Source of the DNA: Centrapalus pauciflorus
Lineage: Eukaryota > Streptophyta > Magnoliopsida > Asterales > Asteraceae
Direction of reading: 5' to 3'
NCBI GenBank assembly: GCA_020465985.1
Contig: JAANYP010002080.1
Span: 87,568 to 151,567, forward strand
DNA: 64,000 nt
Part shown: positions 45,722 to 57,949 of the stretch, one piece after another
Layout: every line of letters begins with the position of its first letter
How positions within the stretch are numbered: position 1 is the stretch's first letter
Program-made: the position numbers and the translations under genes
The notes under the pieces: generated by a model
The model's input: only the letters and a program-made list of their open reading frames with translations
The model's database searches: none
What the model was told of the DNA's origin: nothing

Positions 45722-45735
45722 GAAAAGGGGGATAC
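45722..45735 (+). other. Polypurine tract of element E
   Basis: GAAAAGGGGGATAC directly before the 3' LTR and two bases after the third-ORF stop. Confidence 0.8.
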
Positions 45736-46080
45736 TGTTAGATTAATTATTTCGATCCTAGAAGTTGTTTTGTAATATTTATTATCATTATAATTTGTCT
45801 TGTATTTATTTCTATGTAATTTATGTTTAAGTAATAGTGTAGGGGACAAAGTTGCCATGTCTTGTAAGTTAATTAAAGGAGCCTATAAAAGGCTCCTAGG
45901 GTTACCTTTATGATATGACACGGTTGACATTTTGAAATTCCATAGCCGCCACTGTTCCATCAATTCTCATATTCATATTGTCTTCTTCTTTATCATAACA
46001 CATTTATTGAGCTTGTTTCTTCATGTGTTTGATGATAATATCATTGAGGTGCTGAATATATACGGGATTACAACCTTACA
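45736..46080 (+). repeat. 3' LTR of element E
   Basis: 345 bp with one substitution from the 5' LTR. TATA box at 45884-45890 between the same 7-bp inverted repeat. Confidence 0.97.
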
Positions 46081-46085
46081 AGCTC
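46081..46085. repeat. Right target-site duplication of element E (AGCTC)
   Basis: Identical to 36352-36356. Confidence 0.96.
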
Positions 46086-47242
46086 AGACTTTGAAAATTG
46101 TTTAAACACCATTATGAATTGCAGAAAAATGAACTTCCAAGATCTTTTATGGAAAAATGAGTGAATTCTGATAAAATTTTGAGAATTATATCTGAAAATG
46201 ATAACTTGTGAAAAAACAGCTTTGAATTGACTTTTTGACTTTGAAATTTCAGCTTTTCTGCAGAAAAATAACCGTAACTTTTTTCTGGAGTGTATTTGGG
46301 CCTCGAAAATTTACCGAACCGGCTTCGCCTATTCAAGAAATCGTAGATCTCTGTTGAAGCTTCGATTTGACGTATGGTAGGCCTTCTAACGATGTTCCAG
46401 TCAAAAGTTATGCCCAATTTAAGCAGCTAAGGTCAAACAGTCAAAAGTATGATGAAACTCGAATGAATAAGTATCAAACTCAAACAATGAAGGCTCAAAA
46501 TCGAATAAAGAATCACTAATCTCGAATGAAGAAGTATAAAACTCGAATGGATGAGAATGAAACTTGAATGAACTTGTAGTCCAACTCGAATTACTCTATA
46601 TGAAACTCGGTTGATGATCAATGCAACTCGGATGACTCTCTTTGAAACTCGATCAATAAAGCATGAAACTCGATCAATAGAGCATGAAACTCGATCAATA
46701 AAGCATGAAACTTGATCAATAAAGCATGAAACTCGGTCAAAGCTTGTATAAAACTCGGTCAAAGCTTTATAAAACTCGATCACTTCTTTGTAAAACTCGA
46801 ATAACACTATGAATTCAGTGTTGCCCGAGTTTGAGCAGATCTGATAAAAATCAAGTTCAAAAACGTAATTTTTCAACAAAAATTCACCAAATGACCTCAA
46901 ATTATGATCGAGTGTGCATTTTTTACACAGAAACAACTTTTGTTAAAAAACATTGTCTAATTTCAGATTAACAATCCAAAAATAAAAAAAAAAGTGAAGA
47001 ACACAAAAGTTTTCCAAAATCAGTAAAATTCAAATTACTTCCTGTGTGTTTCGAATTAGAATCTGAAACTTATATCAATTAATTCGAATTTAAAAACGTC
47101 ACCTTCGATCCAATTATTACTTCTTTTCATCCACAGAATCAAAAACGATAAGAAATTTTCTAAAATCTCAAAATTTCGATGAAACAGTGCTGTGGAAAAT
47201 TCAATTTTCAGATTTAAATTCACTCATATTTTTCCATATTAG
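46086..47242 (-). other. Long leader of element D with repeated CTCGA motifs
   Basis: It lies between the D primer site and the gag-like segment. One 167-codon - strand ORF (46936-46433) is repetitive and probably not a protein gene. About 46440-46800 repeats AACTCGA variants roughly every 20 bp. Confidence 0.55.
46644..46748. repeat. 21-bp minisatellite, five copies
   Basis: The unit GAAACTCGATCAATAAAGCAT starts at 46644, 46665, 46686, 46707 and 46728 with few changes. It is the most regular part of the CTCGA-motif leader. Confidence 0.93.
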
Positions 47243-47254
47243 GCTCTGATACCT
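47243..47254 (-). other. Primer binding site of element D
   Basis: AGGTATCAGAGC on the - strand, one base from the tRNA-iMet complement, two bases from the 5' LTR. Confidence 0.9.
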
Positions 47255-47256
47255 AT

Positions 47257-47648
<392 letters not shown>

Positions 47649-47653
47649 GTTTA
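47649..47653. repeat. Right target-site duplication of element D (GTTTA)
   Basis: Identical to 32306-32310; pol of C resumes after it. Confidence 0.94.
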
Positions 47654-50600
47654 ATATCCAAAGCATCATCTAATGAGTTTGTTCTTTGGCACAGAAGGAT
47701 GTGTCACATGAACTTCAAATCTATGAATGCCTTAGTCAAAAACAATTTGGTAAGAGGATTACTACAGAAAGAGTTCCTATGTGATGATCATTGTGTAGCC
47801 TACCTCAAAGGCAAGCAACACAAAACTTTTCATAAGGCCAAGGAAGTAAATTCAATCTCTTCTGCTCTACATCTTCTTCATATGGATCTTTTTGGTCCAA
47901 CTTCTGTTTTGAGTTTGAATAAAAGACCCTACTGTTTAGTCATTGTTGATGATTTCACCAGGTTTACATGGGTGTATTTTCTTAGGACTAAGGATGAGAC
48001 TGCTGAGTTGGTTAAATCCTTTATTCTAAAAAATTGAAAACCAATCTAGCTTAAAAGTAAAGGTGATCAGGTCAGACAATGGAACTGAGTTTAAAAATCA
48101 TGTCGTAAACAGTTTCTGTTAGTCAAATGGAATTGCAAAGCAATACAGTGCACCTAGAACACCACAACAAAATGGAGTAGTTGAAAGGAAGAATAAAACA
48201 TTAATAAAGGCTGCTAGATACATGCTAGCTGATTCCAAATTGCCAATGACCTTCTGGGCAGAGGCAGTAAATACAACCTGTTATGTTCTAAATAGACTTC
48301 AAGTTGTCCAGTCACAAGGGAAAACTCGATATGAGTTGTTCCATCATAGGATTCCCTTAGTGGCCTTCCTGAAACCATTTGGCTATTCATGCACTATCCA
48401 GCATACTAAAACTCACTTGGGTAAGTTTGAGAGAAAGGCTGAAGAAGGATTCTTTGTAGGCTACTCCACACAGAGCAAAGCCTATAGAGTTTATAACAGT
48501 GTATCTAAAGTCATTGAAGAGAGTGCAAATGTTGAGTTTAATGAAAATACTACAAATATCAAAGGCACTGGTCCTGATTGGTTATTTGATTTAGATTCAC
48601 TAACAAAATCTCTAAGTTTTGATGAGTATTCTGCAGGATTAGTTAGACACAATGTTCAAACTAGTAACACAACTTCTCCTGCTGCCAGCACAAGAGTTCA
48701 GACTGTTGGTACAGAGACTCAAATTGTTGAAGATTCTAATAGATGGAATGAGTACACTATTCTACCACTTCTTTCTTGTGATCCACCTGGAGTCCTGACT
48801 GATCAACAAGACAGAGATACAGAATTTGAGATGCCACTCCCAAGTCCTGAAGTGACAGCTCCATCTAATAGGGAATCAGTCCCAACTCTAGATCAACCTG
48901 TTACTGAAGCAGAGTCATCAATTACAGAAGGTGATGACACCAACCTGGGAAGCACAATTCAGATGGAAAGTGAACGTACACTCAGAGTTCACAAATATCA
49001 TCCTCTCAACCAGATCATGGGAGATCCACGCACACCTGTGCAGACAAGGAATATGATCCACAAGGAATCAACTGCTTCTGAAGAAGCAGTTCCTGAGTTC
49101 AGTCTGGCTGCCTTTGAACATGCATGCTTTATGTCACAACTAGAACCAAAGAAGGCATCTGAGGCTCTGAAGGATCCATCTTGGATTGAAGCCATGCAAG
49201 AAGAGCTTTTGCAATTCAAGTTCAGAATGTGTGGAAACTGGTTGATTTGCCTAAAGGAAAAAGGGCAATTGGTACAAGATGGGTTTTCAGAAATAAAATG
49301 GATGAAAGAGGTATAATGATCAAGAACAAAGCAAGGCTAGTAGCTCAAGGTTACACTCTAGAAGAAGGCATAGACTATGGGGATGTATTTGCTCCAGTAG
49401 CAAGGATTGAAGCCATCAGATTGTTCCTAGCCTATGCAAGCTACAAAGGGTTCAAGGTGTATCAAATGGATGTGAAATCTGCATTCCTTTATGGTACAAT
49501 TGATGAAGAGGTATATGTGTGTCAACCATCTGGGTTTGAACACTATAAGTATCCTGACAGAGTTTACAAGTTAGACAAAGCACTTTATGGACTACACCAT
49601 GCTCCTAGAGCATGGTATGACACTCTGTCTTCCTACCTCCTACAGAATGGATTCAAGAGAGGTACTCTAGACAAGACATTGTTTACAAATTCTATCAAAT
49701 CAGATATCCTTCTTGTTCAGATCTAGTTTGATGACATCATCTTTGGATCAACAAATGACATACTTTGCAAGGAATTTGAGACCCTGATGCACAAAAAGTT
49801 TCAAATGAGTTCAATGGGAGAACTTACTTTCTTTCTAGGATTGCAGGTTAAGCAGAAGCCCACTGATCTCTTCATCAGCCAGTCAAAGTATGTGAACGAT
49901 ATTCTGGAAAAGTTTGGATACAAGGACACCAAGGTTGCTACCACACCAATGGACACTCATAAACAGCTTGATGCAGATAAAGAAGGAGTAGATGTGGATA
50001 TTCATTTGTACCGATCCTTGATAGGTTCACTGATGTATCTCACATATTCTAGACCAGATATAATGTTTGCTGTTTATGTTTGTGCCAGATTCCAATGTAC
50101 CCCAAAGGACTCACTTCTGTATGTTGTTAAGAGAATATTTAGATATCTAAAAGGTCAACCAAAATTAGGCCTATGGTATCCTAAGGACTCTCCTCTTGAA
50201 CTAACAGCATATTCTGACAGTGACTATGGAGGTTGCAACATAGACAGGAAATCAACAACTGGAGGATGTCAATATCTAGGAGCAAGATTAGTCTCTTGGT
50301 AGTGCAAAAAGCAAACCACAGTATCCACTTCATCCACTGAGGTAGAATATGTTGCAGCTGCCAGCTGTTGCTCTCAGGTTATGTGGATTCAGAACCAACT
50401 AAGAGACTATGGTATGAACTTTCTATCTACTCCTATTTACATTGACAATTCAAGTGCAATCAATATTGTATAAAATCCAGTAAAGTTTCCCAAAACCAAG
50501 CACATAGATATTAGATTTCATTTTATAAGGGATTTTAATGAAAAGAAGTTAATCCAAGTTACGAAAATTTATACTGATGATCAGTTAGCAGATCTTTTTA

Positions 50601-50667
50601 CTAAACCTTTTGATGTAGGAAGATTCACCTTTCTGGTATCAAATATTGGTATGGTAAACAAGGATTA
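47654..50667 (+). pseudogene. pol: Pol of element C: integrase, RT, RNase H
   Basis: Continues from 32310. The integrase zinc region is LWHRRMCHMNF...CVAYLKGK, with the second Cys of the pair changed to Tyr. The core has HMDLFGP, RSDNGTEF and NGVVERKNKT. Reverse transcriptase has WVFRNKMDERG and DVKSAFLYG; the YVDD site at about 49725 is damaged (a TAG replaces Tyr, then Phe-Asp-Asp). RNase H has YSDSDYGGC and ends at 50667. Stops occur near 48036, 48120, 50300 and 50471, and a frameshift near 49220. Confidence 0.9.
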
Positions 50668-51043
50668 ATCTATCTTACATTACCATCCTCTATAATCTGT
50701 GAAAAAACATTTACTATATGTGTTTAGTTAAGGGGCAGACACTATTTCATTCGATGATGCTCAGTAAGTAACTAACAACTTGAGACTATTCTCAAGCTGC
50801 TAGTTCATTTTCTCGGACTGTTAGTTGTTCACTTAGTCTGTTAAGTGTGCAGGGCATTTCAGTCATTATTAAGGACGTTATACGCAGGACTAGATATTTT
50901 TAACATCCAAACCCTTAAAAGTCTCAGTTTCGTTCGATTACAACTACCAGTTGCAAAATATCTTCAAGAGCCCTTTCATTCTCTCCCTATGCGATTTTCA
51001 AATCTACGAGCCAAACCCTATCTTCTCTCGTTCTTGAGCACCA
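50668..51043 (+). other. Pol-to-third-ORF spacer of element C
   Basis: Non-coding. It contains AAGCTGCTAGTTC and GACTGTTAGTTG (50790-50835), the motifs that characterise the C LTR. An AT-rich GATATTTTTAAC near 50894 could be a decayed TATA box. Confidence 0.5.
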
Positions 51044-54000
51044 ATGGAGTTTGTTAAAGATCACAACTGCCTCCCATACACCCTCAAACATGCTGAACTG
51101 CAAACCTTTTCATGAAATGATGGATTTCCTTCGTAGTTCATCTATCAACTATGCTCTCACTATAAACCCCACTATATACATATCCCACATAGAGCAATTC
51201 TAGAGTAAAGCCACTCTGAGTACACAAGATGAAATCACTTCTCTTGTTTCTACCATTGATGGTCATACCATCACCATCTCAGAAGAATCTATTCGACAGC
51301 ACTTGCATCTGCAAGATGCTTCAGGCATAACAGATCTCTCTCTCACTGCTTTAGATGAAGGTCTTTTTGAAATAGGGTATAGGGGACCAAATGATTCATT
51401 TACTTTCTTCAAAGCACACTTTAGCCCCAAATGAAAATACCTTGTACATATCATTCAACAATGTTTAAGCCCTAAAAGAACTGGTTAGTCTGAATTTTCT
51501 TCAAACATTGTCACTGCTACAGTTTGCTTATCCACAGGCCAACAGTTCAATATTTCAAATATGATTTTTCAAGGGATGTTGAGGCATCATGCCTTAAAGA
51601 ATGGGAAATATTTGATGTATCCTCGGTTTTTGTCTGAAATAATTGCAAAATCTTGCAATAAATTAAAAATACATAAAATGATATATGTTTCCCATAGGCA
51701 CTCTTTGCCATCTATTAAAAGATTTTTGAAACAGAGTGCAACTTTTCTTTCTGTTGATGTCTCATTGCCTCAAGCAATGCAGACTATCTTTCCAGGAAAC
51801 AGAGGAGAATATCATGAGCGGACTCAGCCCCACATTACTGCTTCACCCCCAGGATCCCAACCCACTCCTCATGATACAGATATCCCCTCTGATCCTTCTA
51901 CCACACGTACCTCCCCGGCCCCACCACTAAAAATATACACTAAAAAGAGACAACGGCCTGCAGCTGCTCCTTCCTCCTCAGTCCAACACCCAGAGCCAAA
52001 TATCCCTCTGCAAGAGGATACTCTTGCACAGCATATCGAAAGGGCACCCACTGAGGACACTCGCACCCTCAATATGGAGGTGAACATCCATTCTGAGGAT
52101 GTTCATATGGGTTTTGTGGCTGGAACTACTGATGTCTCTGCACAAGGGGCACAGGACAGTTCCAACATACCTAAGACCACTCCCATGGTAACAGAGGATG
52201 TGCAAGCACCTTCTGGAAGTCCCCAGTACCAAGAACAAAGGGGCCCAAATGCTTCTAATACATCTGGTATTGGTGCTAGTAATAGATCTCAAATCCCTTT
52301 ATCCTTTGAAGATCTTGAGGCTAGTCTGCAACTCATGGCTTTGACGGATCCACAACTGATTACCTGTTGTAGCTATTTTGGATCATTTCAAGTCCACTAT
52401 TGCTGCACAGGGATCACAAATCATTGCACTACAACATCTCTCAGCAGTCCAACAGCAAAAGCTTGCCCAATTTCAGCTAGGGTTGAAGTAGGGGTGAGCT
52501 CGGTACCGTACCAAACCGAACCGGTACCGATCCCGAAAATACCGAAACCGAATTATTAGTTTTGGAAGAACCGAATACCGAACCGTATAAGTTTATATGG
52601 TGCCGGTTCGGTTCCGAATACCGAATTTTAGCTAATTTAAAAACCGAATACCGAACCGAAAGTACCGAATACCGAATTTTAGCTAATTTAAAAACCGAAT
52701 ACCGAACCGAATATATTAATTCGGTATCGGTCGGTACCGGTACCGGTTCGGTACCGGTACCGGTTCGGTACCGGTTCGGGTTCGGGAAATGGTACCCGTC
52801 GCTCACCCACAGGTTGAAGCTATATGGAAACAAGATTGTCCAACTTGAAAAGCATGTTCAAACCCTGTTGGCAATGGTTTTTGGTCCATCTGATCAAATC
52901 AATGCATCCAAAAAGGGGGAGAATCAGGAGATCCGACATTCAGTCCAAACAGCTTCAAGTTCTCCTCTGGCAGCTTCAGCTTCTAGGCTAACAGTCCCAA
53001 CAGTTTCTCAAACTGTTAGTCCAGAAGCTCAAGTTGCTTCTCTTAAAGGGCCAGGAGGAGTGTCTATCAGAGAAAGAATTCAAGAACCATCCTCAGCAGT
53101 CCAAGCAACAGTAGTAGTTCAAGCAGCAGCTTCAGATAAAGGAAAGGGTATTCCGATTGAAACACCAAAGGTCAAATTTGTTTCAAAGGAAGCTCAAGTT
53201 GCTGCTGATGCTGAATTGGCCAGAAAGTTGGCAGAAGAACAAGACCAAATCCTTGATCAGCAAACCCAAGCCTTTATGGGGGATGATGAAACCCTTTGAG
53301 ACTACTTACGTGGATTTGTAGTCAAAGAAGGACAGAAGAAGAGGAAAAGGCCAACAGGGCCTTCGAAGGCTGAACATAGAAGATTTTTGATAAACTATTC
53401 TGCAGGTGCTGGTGTTTCAAAAGTCATTGCACAATCATGGCCCACAGAGAAACTTCAGGCCCTGTACGATAACGAAATGGCAAAAGAAAAGGAAAAGGCA
53501 TCTAAATAGATCCAAGATCCTCCTCAAACTATTGATGTACCGCAACCAGAAGTTATTCATCAGGCAAAGTTTGATCAAGTCAAAAGAGTTATGTTTGATC
53601 AACAATTACAGAAGGCAATGGAAATAGAAAAACCCCTTGATCAACATGACTTCTCCAAACATCTAATTACTTACCGAGATGCCAAATCAATGGACAATAT
53701 TGATCTGGTATATCATTTTGTAGTTAAAACAGAAGCTGGTCCAGAAGAGGAGTATAAGGGCCTGATTCAAATAGTTCAGAAGACGACTAAAGAAGAGCTA
53801 AACCGGATGCACAATATTGGGAAGGCTAGCCACTCTAGGTCACCAATAGTATGGGTTCAGAATAACATAAAAGATCATCGAAGTATGATTGATCCAGAAT
53901 CCACAATAATGGATATAGAAGCTGCCAAGGAAGTGAAGATTGTACAGATTGATCTATATGAAAAATCCAAGACATATAGACTCAAACTTGCAGACAGATG

Positions 54001-54136
54001 CAACAGATTCTATAGTTTTGAATTTCTTGATTTACCAAGAGAATGGCTACAACACATGAGCTCAATGAAGATAGAATGTGATAGAGAAGAGCTTAAAAGA
54101 GACTTCATAAAAGCTATAAGGCAGAAGCTTGCATAG
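51044..54136 (+). pseudogene. Third ORF of element C, interrupted by a MITE
   Basis: The start ATG at 51044 begins MEFVKDHNCLPYTL. The N-terminal domain shows INYALT, an FW motif (Trp now a TAG near 51201) and IT..EESIRQHLHL, parallel to A, B and E. One inserted base near 51107 and Trp-to-stop changes break it. A Pro/Ser-rich middle follows, then the MITE, then an acidic coiled-coil region (about 52860-53290), and an open C-terminal part at 53591-54136. Further stops lie at 53297 and 53508. Length without the MITE is about 920 codons. Confidence 0.78.
52489..52811. mobile_element. hAT-like MITE, 323 bp
   Basis: Terminal inverted repeats TAGGGGTGAGC and (as reverse complement) TGTGGGTGAGC, flanked by the exact 8-bp duplication GGTTGAAG at 52481-52488 and 52812-52819. 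Eight-base duplications and this terminus fit hAT-type MITEs. The interior is made of ACCGAA/CGGTACC repeats, including a 51-bp unit twice (52614 and 52665). No transposase. Removing it with one duplication keeps the third-ORF frame. Confidence 0.9.
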
Positions 54137-54243
54137 TAGTAATATGTAAGTTTTTGTATGCCTTAGTTTATGTATAACAGTTTTACTTTGTATTTATTTC
54201 CTTATTTGTAAAGAAACTTAAAGTCTTTTGTTAAGAATTTAAG
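54137..54243 (+). other. 3' untranslated region of element C
   Basis: Short AT-rich stretch between the third-ORF stop and the polypurine tract; no gene. Confidence 0.5.
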
Positions 54244-54255
54244 TTAGGGGGAGAT
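54244..54255 (+). other. Polypurine tract of element C
   Basis: TTAGGGGGAGAT directly before the 3' LTR. Confidence 0.85.
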
Positions 54256-54890
54256 TGTTGGGAAATAATCTAAGTATGTCAAGCTGTTAGTTAGGATTTC
54301 TCAAACTGTTAGTAGTATTTCTGGGTAATTAAAAAGTTCGAGCTGCTAGTTCAAGAATCTCGAGCTGCTAGTTTAAAATTTCAAGCTGCTAGAATTAAAA
54401 GTTCAAGCTGCTCAACAGTCAGATAACAGAAAGTGCTACAAATCAGGAAGTGATAGAGATTTCAAGAGTTGAAGATCTTCCAAAGATATCCACTACCAGA
54501 TAAATCACAGTTCGTCAAGGAAACAAATCAGAAGACTATAAATAGAGACAGACTAGGTCTTTCTCATGTAATCTCAGTGCCTAAGAATTTATATTGTAAT
54601 TGCATTCTGATTAAGTTTCTAAAGCCTCTAAGGTTGAAAAACCCTAACCACAGTTTGTGTTCTTCGTCTAATCAAACAGATTAGAGGTGATTGTAATCAG
54701 AGTTTGGTAATAAGGTTTCGATATTAATTGTGTTTATTTGATTGTCTGTTTTTTTATTAATCTGAAAGTTTTCTTAAAACAATTAAGTGTTATTACAAAC
54801 TTCTTAATTGGATTTTGATTCAAAACAAGATTATTGGTTTAACTCTGATTTATTCAAACCAGTTAATCTTAGGTGATTTTGATCTTGACA
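54256..54890 (+). repeat. 3' LTR of element C
   Basis: TGTTGGG...TTGACA, 635 bp, about 6% different from 28457-29097. TATA box at 54537-54544. Confidence 0.94.
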
Positions 54891-54895
54891 AATGA
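54891..54895. repeat. Right target-site duplication of element C (AATGA)
   Basis: Identical to 28452-28456. Confidence 0.93.
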
Positions 54896-56331
54896 TTTAG
54901 CAATAAATGACACATTAGCACTGGAATCAAAAAGAACAATAGCAGGTAAGGAGTTCAGTAGAAAGGTACCGGTAACAACATCCGGTGTGTCCCGAGCCTC
55001 ATCTGCAGTAATCTAGAATACCCTCGCATGAGCTTTCGATGCATTCCCCTTTGATTGGGAGGAACCGCTGCCAACCACCGACTTTGACGCCGAAGCTTTA
55101 CTTTCCGCCGGCAAGTCCTTTCGGTTAGGACAACCCCAAGATTTGTGCTCCGCTCGTCACACATAAAGCACTTAACAACATATTTGGGGCACTTAGTACG
55201 AATGTGCCCCTCCTCTCCACTGCTATGACAAATTAGGGGACCTCGAGCACACTCCCCCTTGAGGGATCTCCCACATTTGGTGCAAGAAGTGGCGGCGCCA
55301 GACGAATGTCGCTTTGATTGGTTCAAAGAGTACGACTGTTGCTTTGAAGGTGCCTGGGAATGAACTCGAGAATCGGCACCCTTTGAGTGAGAGTTACGGG
55401 ATGATCGATACGACCCTTGAGGAACCTCATTTTTCATCTTCTTGGAGGAGGGAGTATCGGGATTAACTCGAGAGACTTCATACTCCCAGATACGAGTAAG
55501 TTCAACCGCTTGATCAAAGGTTGTAATCACTCGCATTTTCACAAATTCCCGAATCTCCTTACGAAGACCTTCTACAAAGTACTCCACCTTCTGGGCCTCA
55601 TCAGTTTCGAGCGGCCCCACAAACATAGCTTTGGAGTTAAACTCCGCCAAATAGTCATCCACCGACAGATCGCCTTGGTGGAACGTGATGAAATCCCTTT
55701 TGATCTTCTGAATTGAAACGGCAGGACAGAATTGTCGTTTAAATCAAATTTTGAATTGGTCTCAAGTCATGGACCCGATCAACGCTCCCCCTAGAATTTC
55801 AACCACCGCGTCCCACCAAGACAAAGCAGGGCCTTTCAACAAAACCGTGTCGTAGGCAACCTTCTTCTCTTCCCAACAGTCGTTTACACGGAAGAATTTC
55901 TCAACTTCTTTCAACCAGTCCATCGATGGGCGTGCCCCAATCTTGCCGTCAAACTCAGGTAGCCGAAATCCCATGAAGGTTTTAAACGAGCAACCCTTCT
56001 TGGAGTTAGAAGATTTTTCTTTCTTCTTCTTTTTGTCGTTTCGGGCATCCTCTCCGCTTCCGTCTCCACGATCGTTATCAATGCTCACTTCAGTATGAGC
56101 TTTATCCTCTTTTGCCTTCTTCATCCCATCATAGAAGGCTTGCATCTTCGCCTCTAGCAATAACTCTTGTTGTTGATTGTTCTGCTCCAAAATCTCTGAC
56201 ATCTTTTGAAGCATCCGATCCTATCTTGATTCATCCTCCCCGGATTGGTAGGATTGATCATTGTTAGATTCATCAGACTCCCGAGGGCTCACTACCGGTC
56301 CTTGGCCACGATTGGATCCGTGATCCGACAT
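54896..56331 (-). pseudogene. gag: Gag and protease start of element F
   Basis: Start ATG at 56331 (MSDHGSN). A Gln/Glu/Lys-rich N-terminus is followed by a retrotransposon gag domain (FRLPEFDG, DWLKEVEKFF, LSWWD, then DDYLAEFN, RKEIREFV) and a zinc knuckle region with CHSSGEEGHIRTKC near 55190. Near 54935-54945 the - strand carries the protease motif with Asp-Ser-Ser in place of the usual Asp-Ser-Gly. Stops and a frame change occur near 56219, 55762 and 55150. The protease continues at 28456 across element C. Confidence 0.85.
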
Positions 56332-56566
56332 TTCGACTGAAACGAAACCCAATAGGCATTTAACAAATGCTAACACATATGCACGAGTATGAATACATAT
56401 TATATTTCGCAATATATATGCTTAACGTCTACCCGTTAATTACCCAAACCTAGGCCGAGTCAATCTTAAGATTGTTTTACAAGTGTTGCCTAGGTGGGCC
56501 AATAATAGCATCTGAATCCGCGTTCAGTGGTGAGTATCGTCGACTACACTAAGTCATTGAACACCA
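56332..56566 (-). other. Leader of element F
   Basis: Non-coding stretch between the primer site and the gag start; nothing else recognised. Confidence 0.5.
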
Positions 56567-56578
56567 TCTCTGATACCA
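56567..56578 (-). other. Primer binding site of element F
   Basis: TGGTATCAGAGA on the - strand, a tRNA-iMet type site, three bases from the LTR end. Confidence 0.85.
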
Positions 56579-56581
56579 AAT

Positions 56582-56745
56582 TGAAACACCCTCAATTTAG
56601 GCTTAGAGTTAGCCTAACATTTGCTCAATTGAGACTTAGAGTTATTCCAATGTGTTGCTCAATTTAGACAAAGAGCTAGTCCAACATATTGCTCAAAATT
56701 AGGCTTAGAGCTAGCCCAACATTTCTGTGGATATCCAGGTGAGGT
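56582..56745 (-). repeat. 5' LTR of element F, truncated by element G
   Basis: Read on the - strand it ends GAGGGTGTTTCA next to the primer site. Only 164 bp remain before the LTR of G begins. Confidence 0.75.
56592..56726. repeat. Four tandem 33-34-bp repeats in F LTR
   Basis: Units begin CAATTTAGGC, CAATTGAGAC, CAATTTAGAC and CAAAATTAGGC and end in GCT or CTG. Each carries TTAGAG/AAGAG and CCAACAT-like cores. Confidence 0.85.
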
Positions 56746-57695
56746 TGATAAGTCTATAATTTATATGGTTTCTGAGTCATATTATGATCATTTTAAGCAC
56801 TGATACTTCGTAAAATCCATATTATTACTCCAAGTTTGTATTTCAGTGCCAAGATGATAAAAAGAAGCAATCCGAGAGAATTCATAGCAAATCAGGCTGA
56901 GGGGGGCGCAGGCCTGCGCCACCCTGCGCTCCACATAGCGCCCAAACTGTCCATATACGTTCCAGCACACGCCAGCTAAACCCTAGCCGCATCCGGGCGC
57001 AGGGGGGAGAGTCCCGATGTGTGTGTAAGTGTGCTACCTAATGGCTCAGATCTGTGTTTGTGACGAGCATACGATGAGCGGCTAATCCCATTAGCCATTT
57101 GCGGAGGATCTACGGCTAAGTTTACTCTTCTTTAATTTCTATGTTTTGATATATTCGTATTAAGGGAGATCTATTATGTGTATGTAAATGATAAACATTT
57201 GGCTATGATTATGATTATGTGTTGCGATTGGTAAAAGCAAGATAGTTTATCGTGGGGTTATTATTTGTGCCGAGTCCATTAGTTTAGGGATTAAGACGAG
57301 TATTAATGTTGCATACGCTATGCCGAGAGATATTGGTTAAAAAACGTTTGATTAATTTAGTCACGCAATTGATTATGTCTATGTGATCGTTGCATGAAAT
57401 TATAGTAGGTAATACTTATGCCGTGGTGATTCCGTGAATGGTTATTCGTATCTTGATTGTTTATCTTCTTCGTTAGTTACTTCGCTCTTAATTTTAGTTA
57501 CAAGCAATAGAAAACCATTACTCTAAACAAATCATTCAAATCCACAAATTCACAATTTAAATGCTTTCAATTAACTTCTAAGGCTAATTACTCAATCCTA
57601 ATTACGACCACACTCCCTGTGGATTCGACCCTTACTTCTCTAGCTAACTAGTGGATTTAAGGACTAAATCGGCGGGTCACAACGACGGCCCGTCA
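56746..57695 (+). repeat. 5' LTR of element G
   Basis: Starts TGATAAGTC and ends about GCCCGTCA, five bases before the primer site. About 950 bp; ends are inferred because the partner LTR is not in the window. Confidence 0.8.
56905..56920. repeat. GC-rich perfect palindrome in G LTR
   Basis: GGCGCAGGCCTGCGCC, identical to its own reverse complement. Fifteen of its 16 bases recur at 63971-63985. Confidence 0.95.
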
Positions 57696-57700
57696 GACTT

Positions 57701-57720
57701 TTGGCGCCGTTGTCGGGGAG
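57701..57720 (+). other. Primer binding site of element G (tRNA-Asp type)
   Basis: TTGGCGCCGTTGTCGGGGAG, the site typical of Athila elements, a few bases after the 5' LTR. Confidence 0.9.
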
Positions 57721-57949
57721 TGTAACGGTAGTTTAGGTTTAAAGTTACTTTGTTGCCTTAGTTTTAAGTAATTAAGTTTAAGTTCTTTTTTTTGGTTATT
57801 TTTGGTCTTTATTTTATTTTATTATTATAATTATTAAAAATAAAATAAAAAATTTAAAAATACAAAAAGGTAATTTTAGTCCTCTACTTTACCACCAAAA
57901 ATATTAGTTTAATTAAGTTTTTAATCTTTAGTAGTATTTTACTTAGTGT
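57721..57949 (+). other. Leader of element G
   Basis: AT-rich non-coding sequence between the primer site and the first gag ATG. Confidence 0.5.

Larger units (their letters stand above)
36357..46080 (+). mobile_element. Element E: very young copia element lacking gag
   Basis: The 345-bp LTRs differ at one base (36383 G, 45762 A). TSD, primer site and polypurine tract are present. Pol is fully open. A third ORF with two stops follows behind its own TATA box. Between the primer site and pol there are only about 200 bases, with no gag. The similarity of its pol to that of A and B places it in or near the SIRE lineage. Confidence 0.96.

Noticed and set aside
46644..46748. CRISPR-like repeat array
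   Set aside because: Direct repeats without unique spacers, in a plant retrotransposon leader.
46433..46936. A 167-codon - strand ORF with DRVSCFI repeats
   Set aside because: It is the translation of a 21-bp minisatellite in a leader; no homology or start context supports a protein.
52489..52811. CGGTACC repeats as centromeric or satellite DNA
   Set aside because: Inverted termini and an exact 8-bp duplication define a single MITE.
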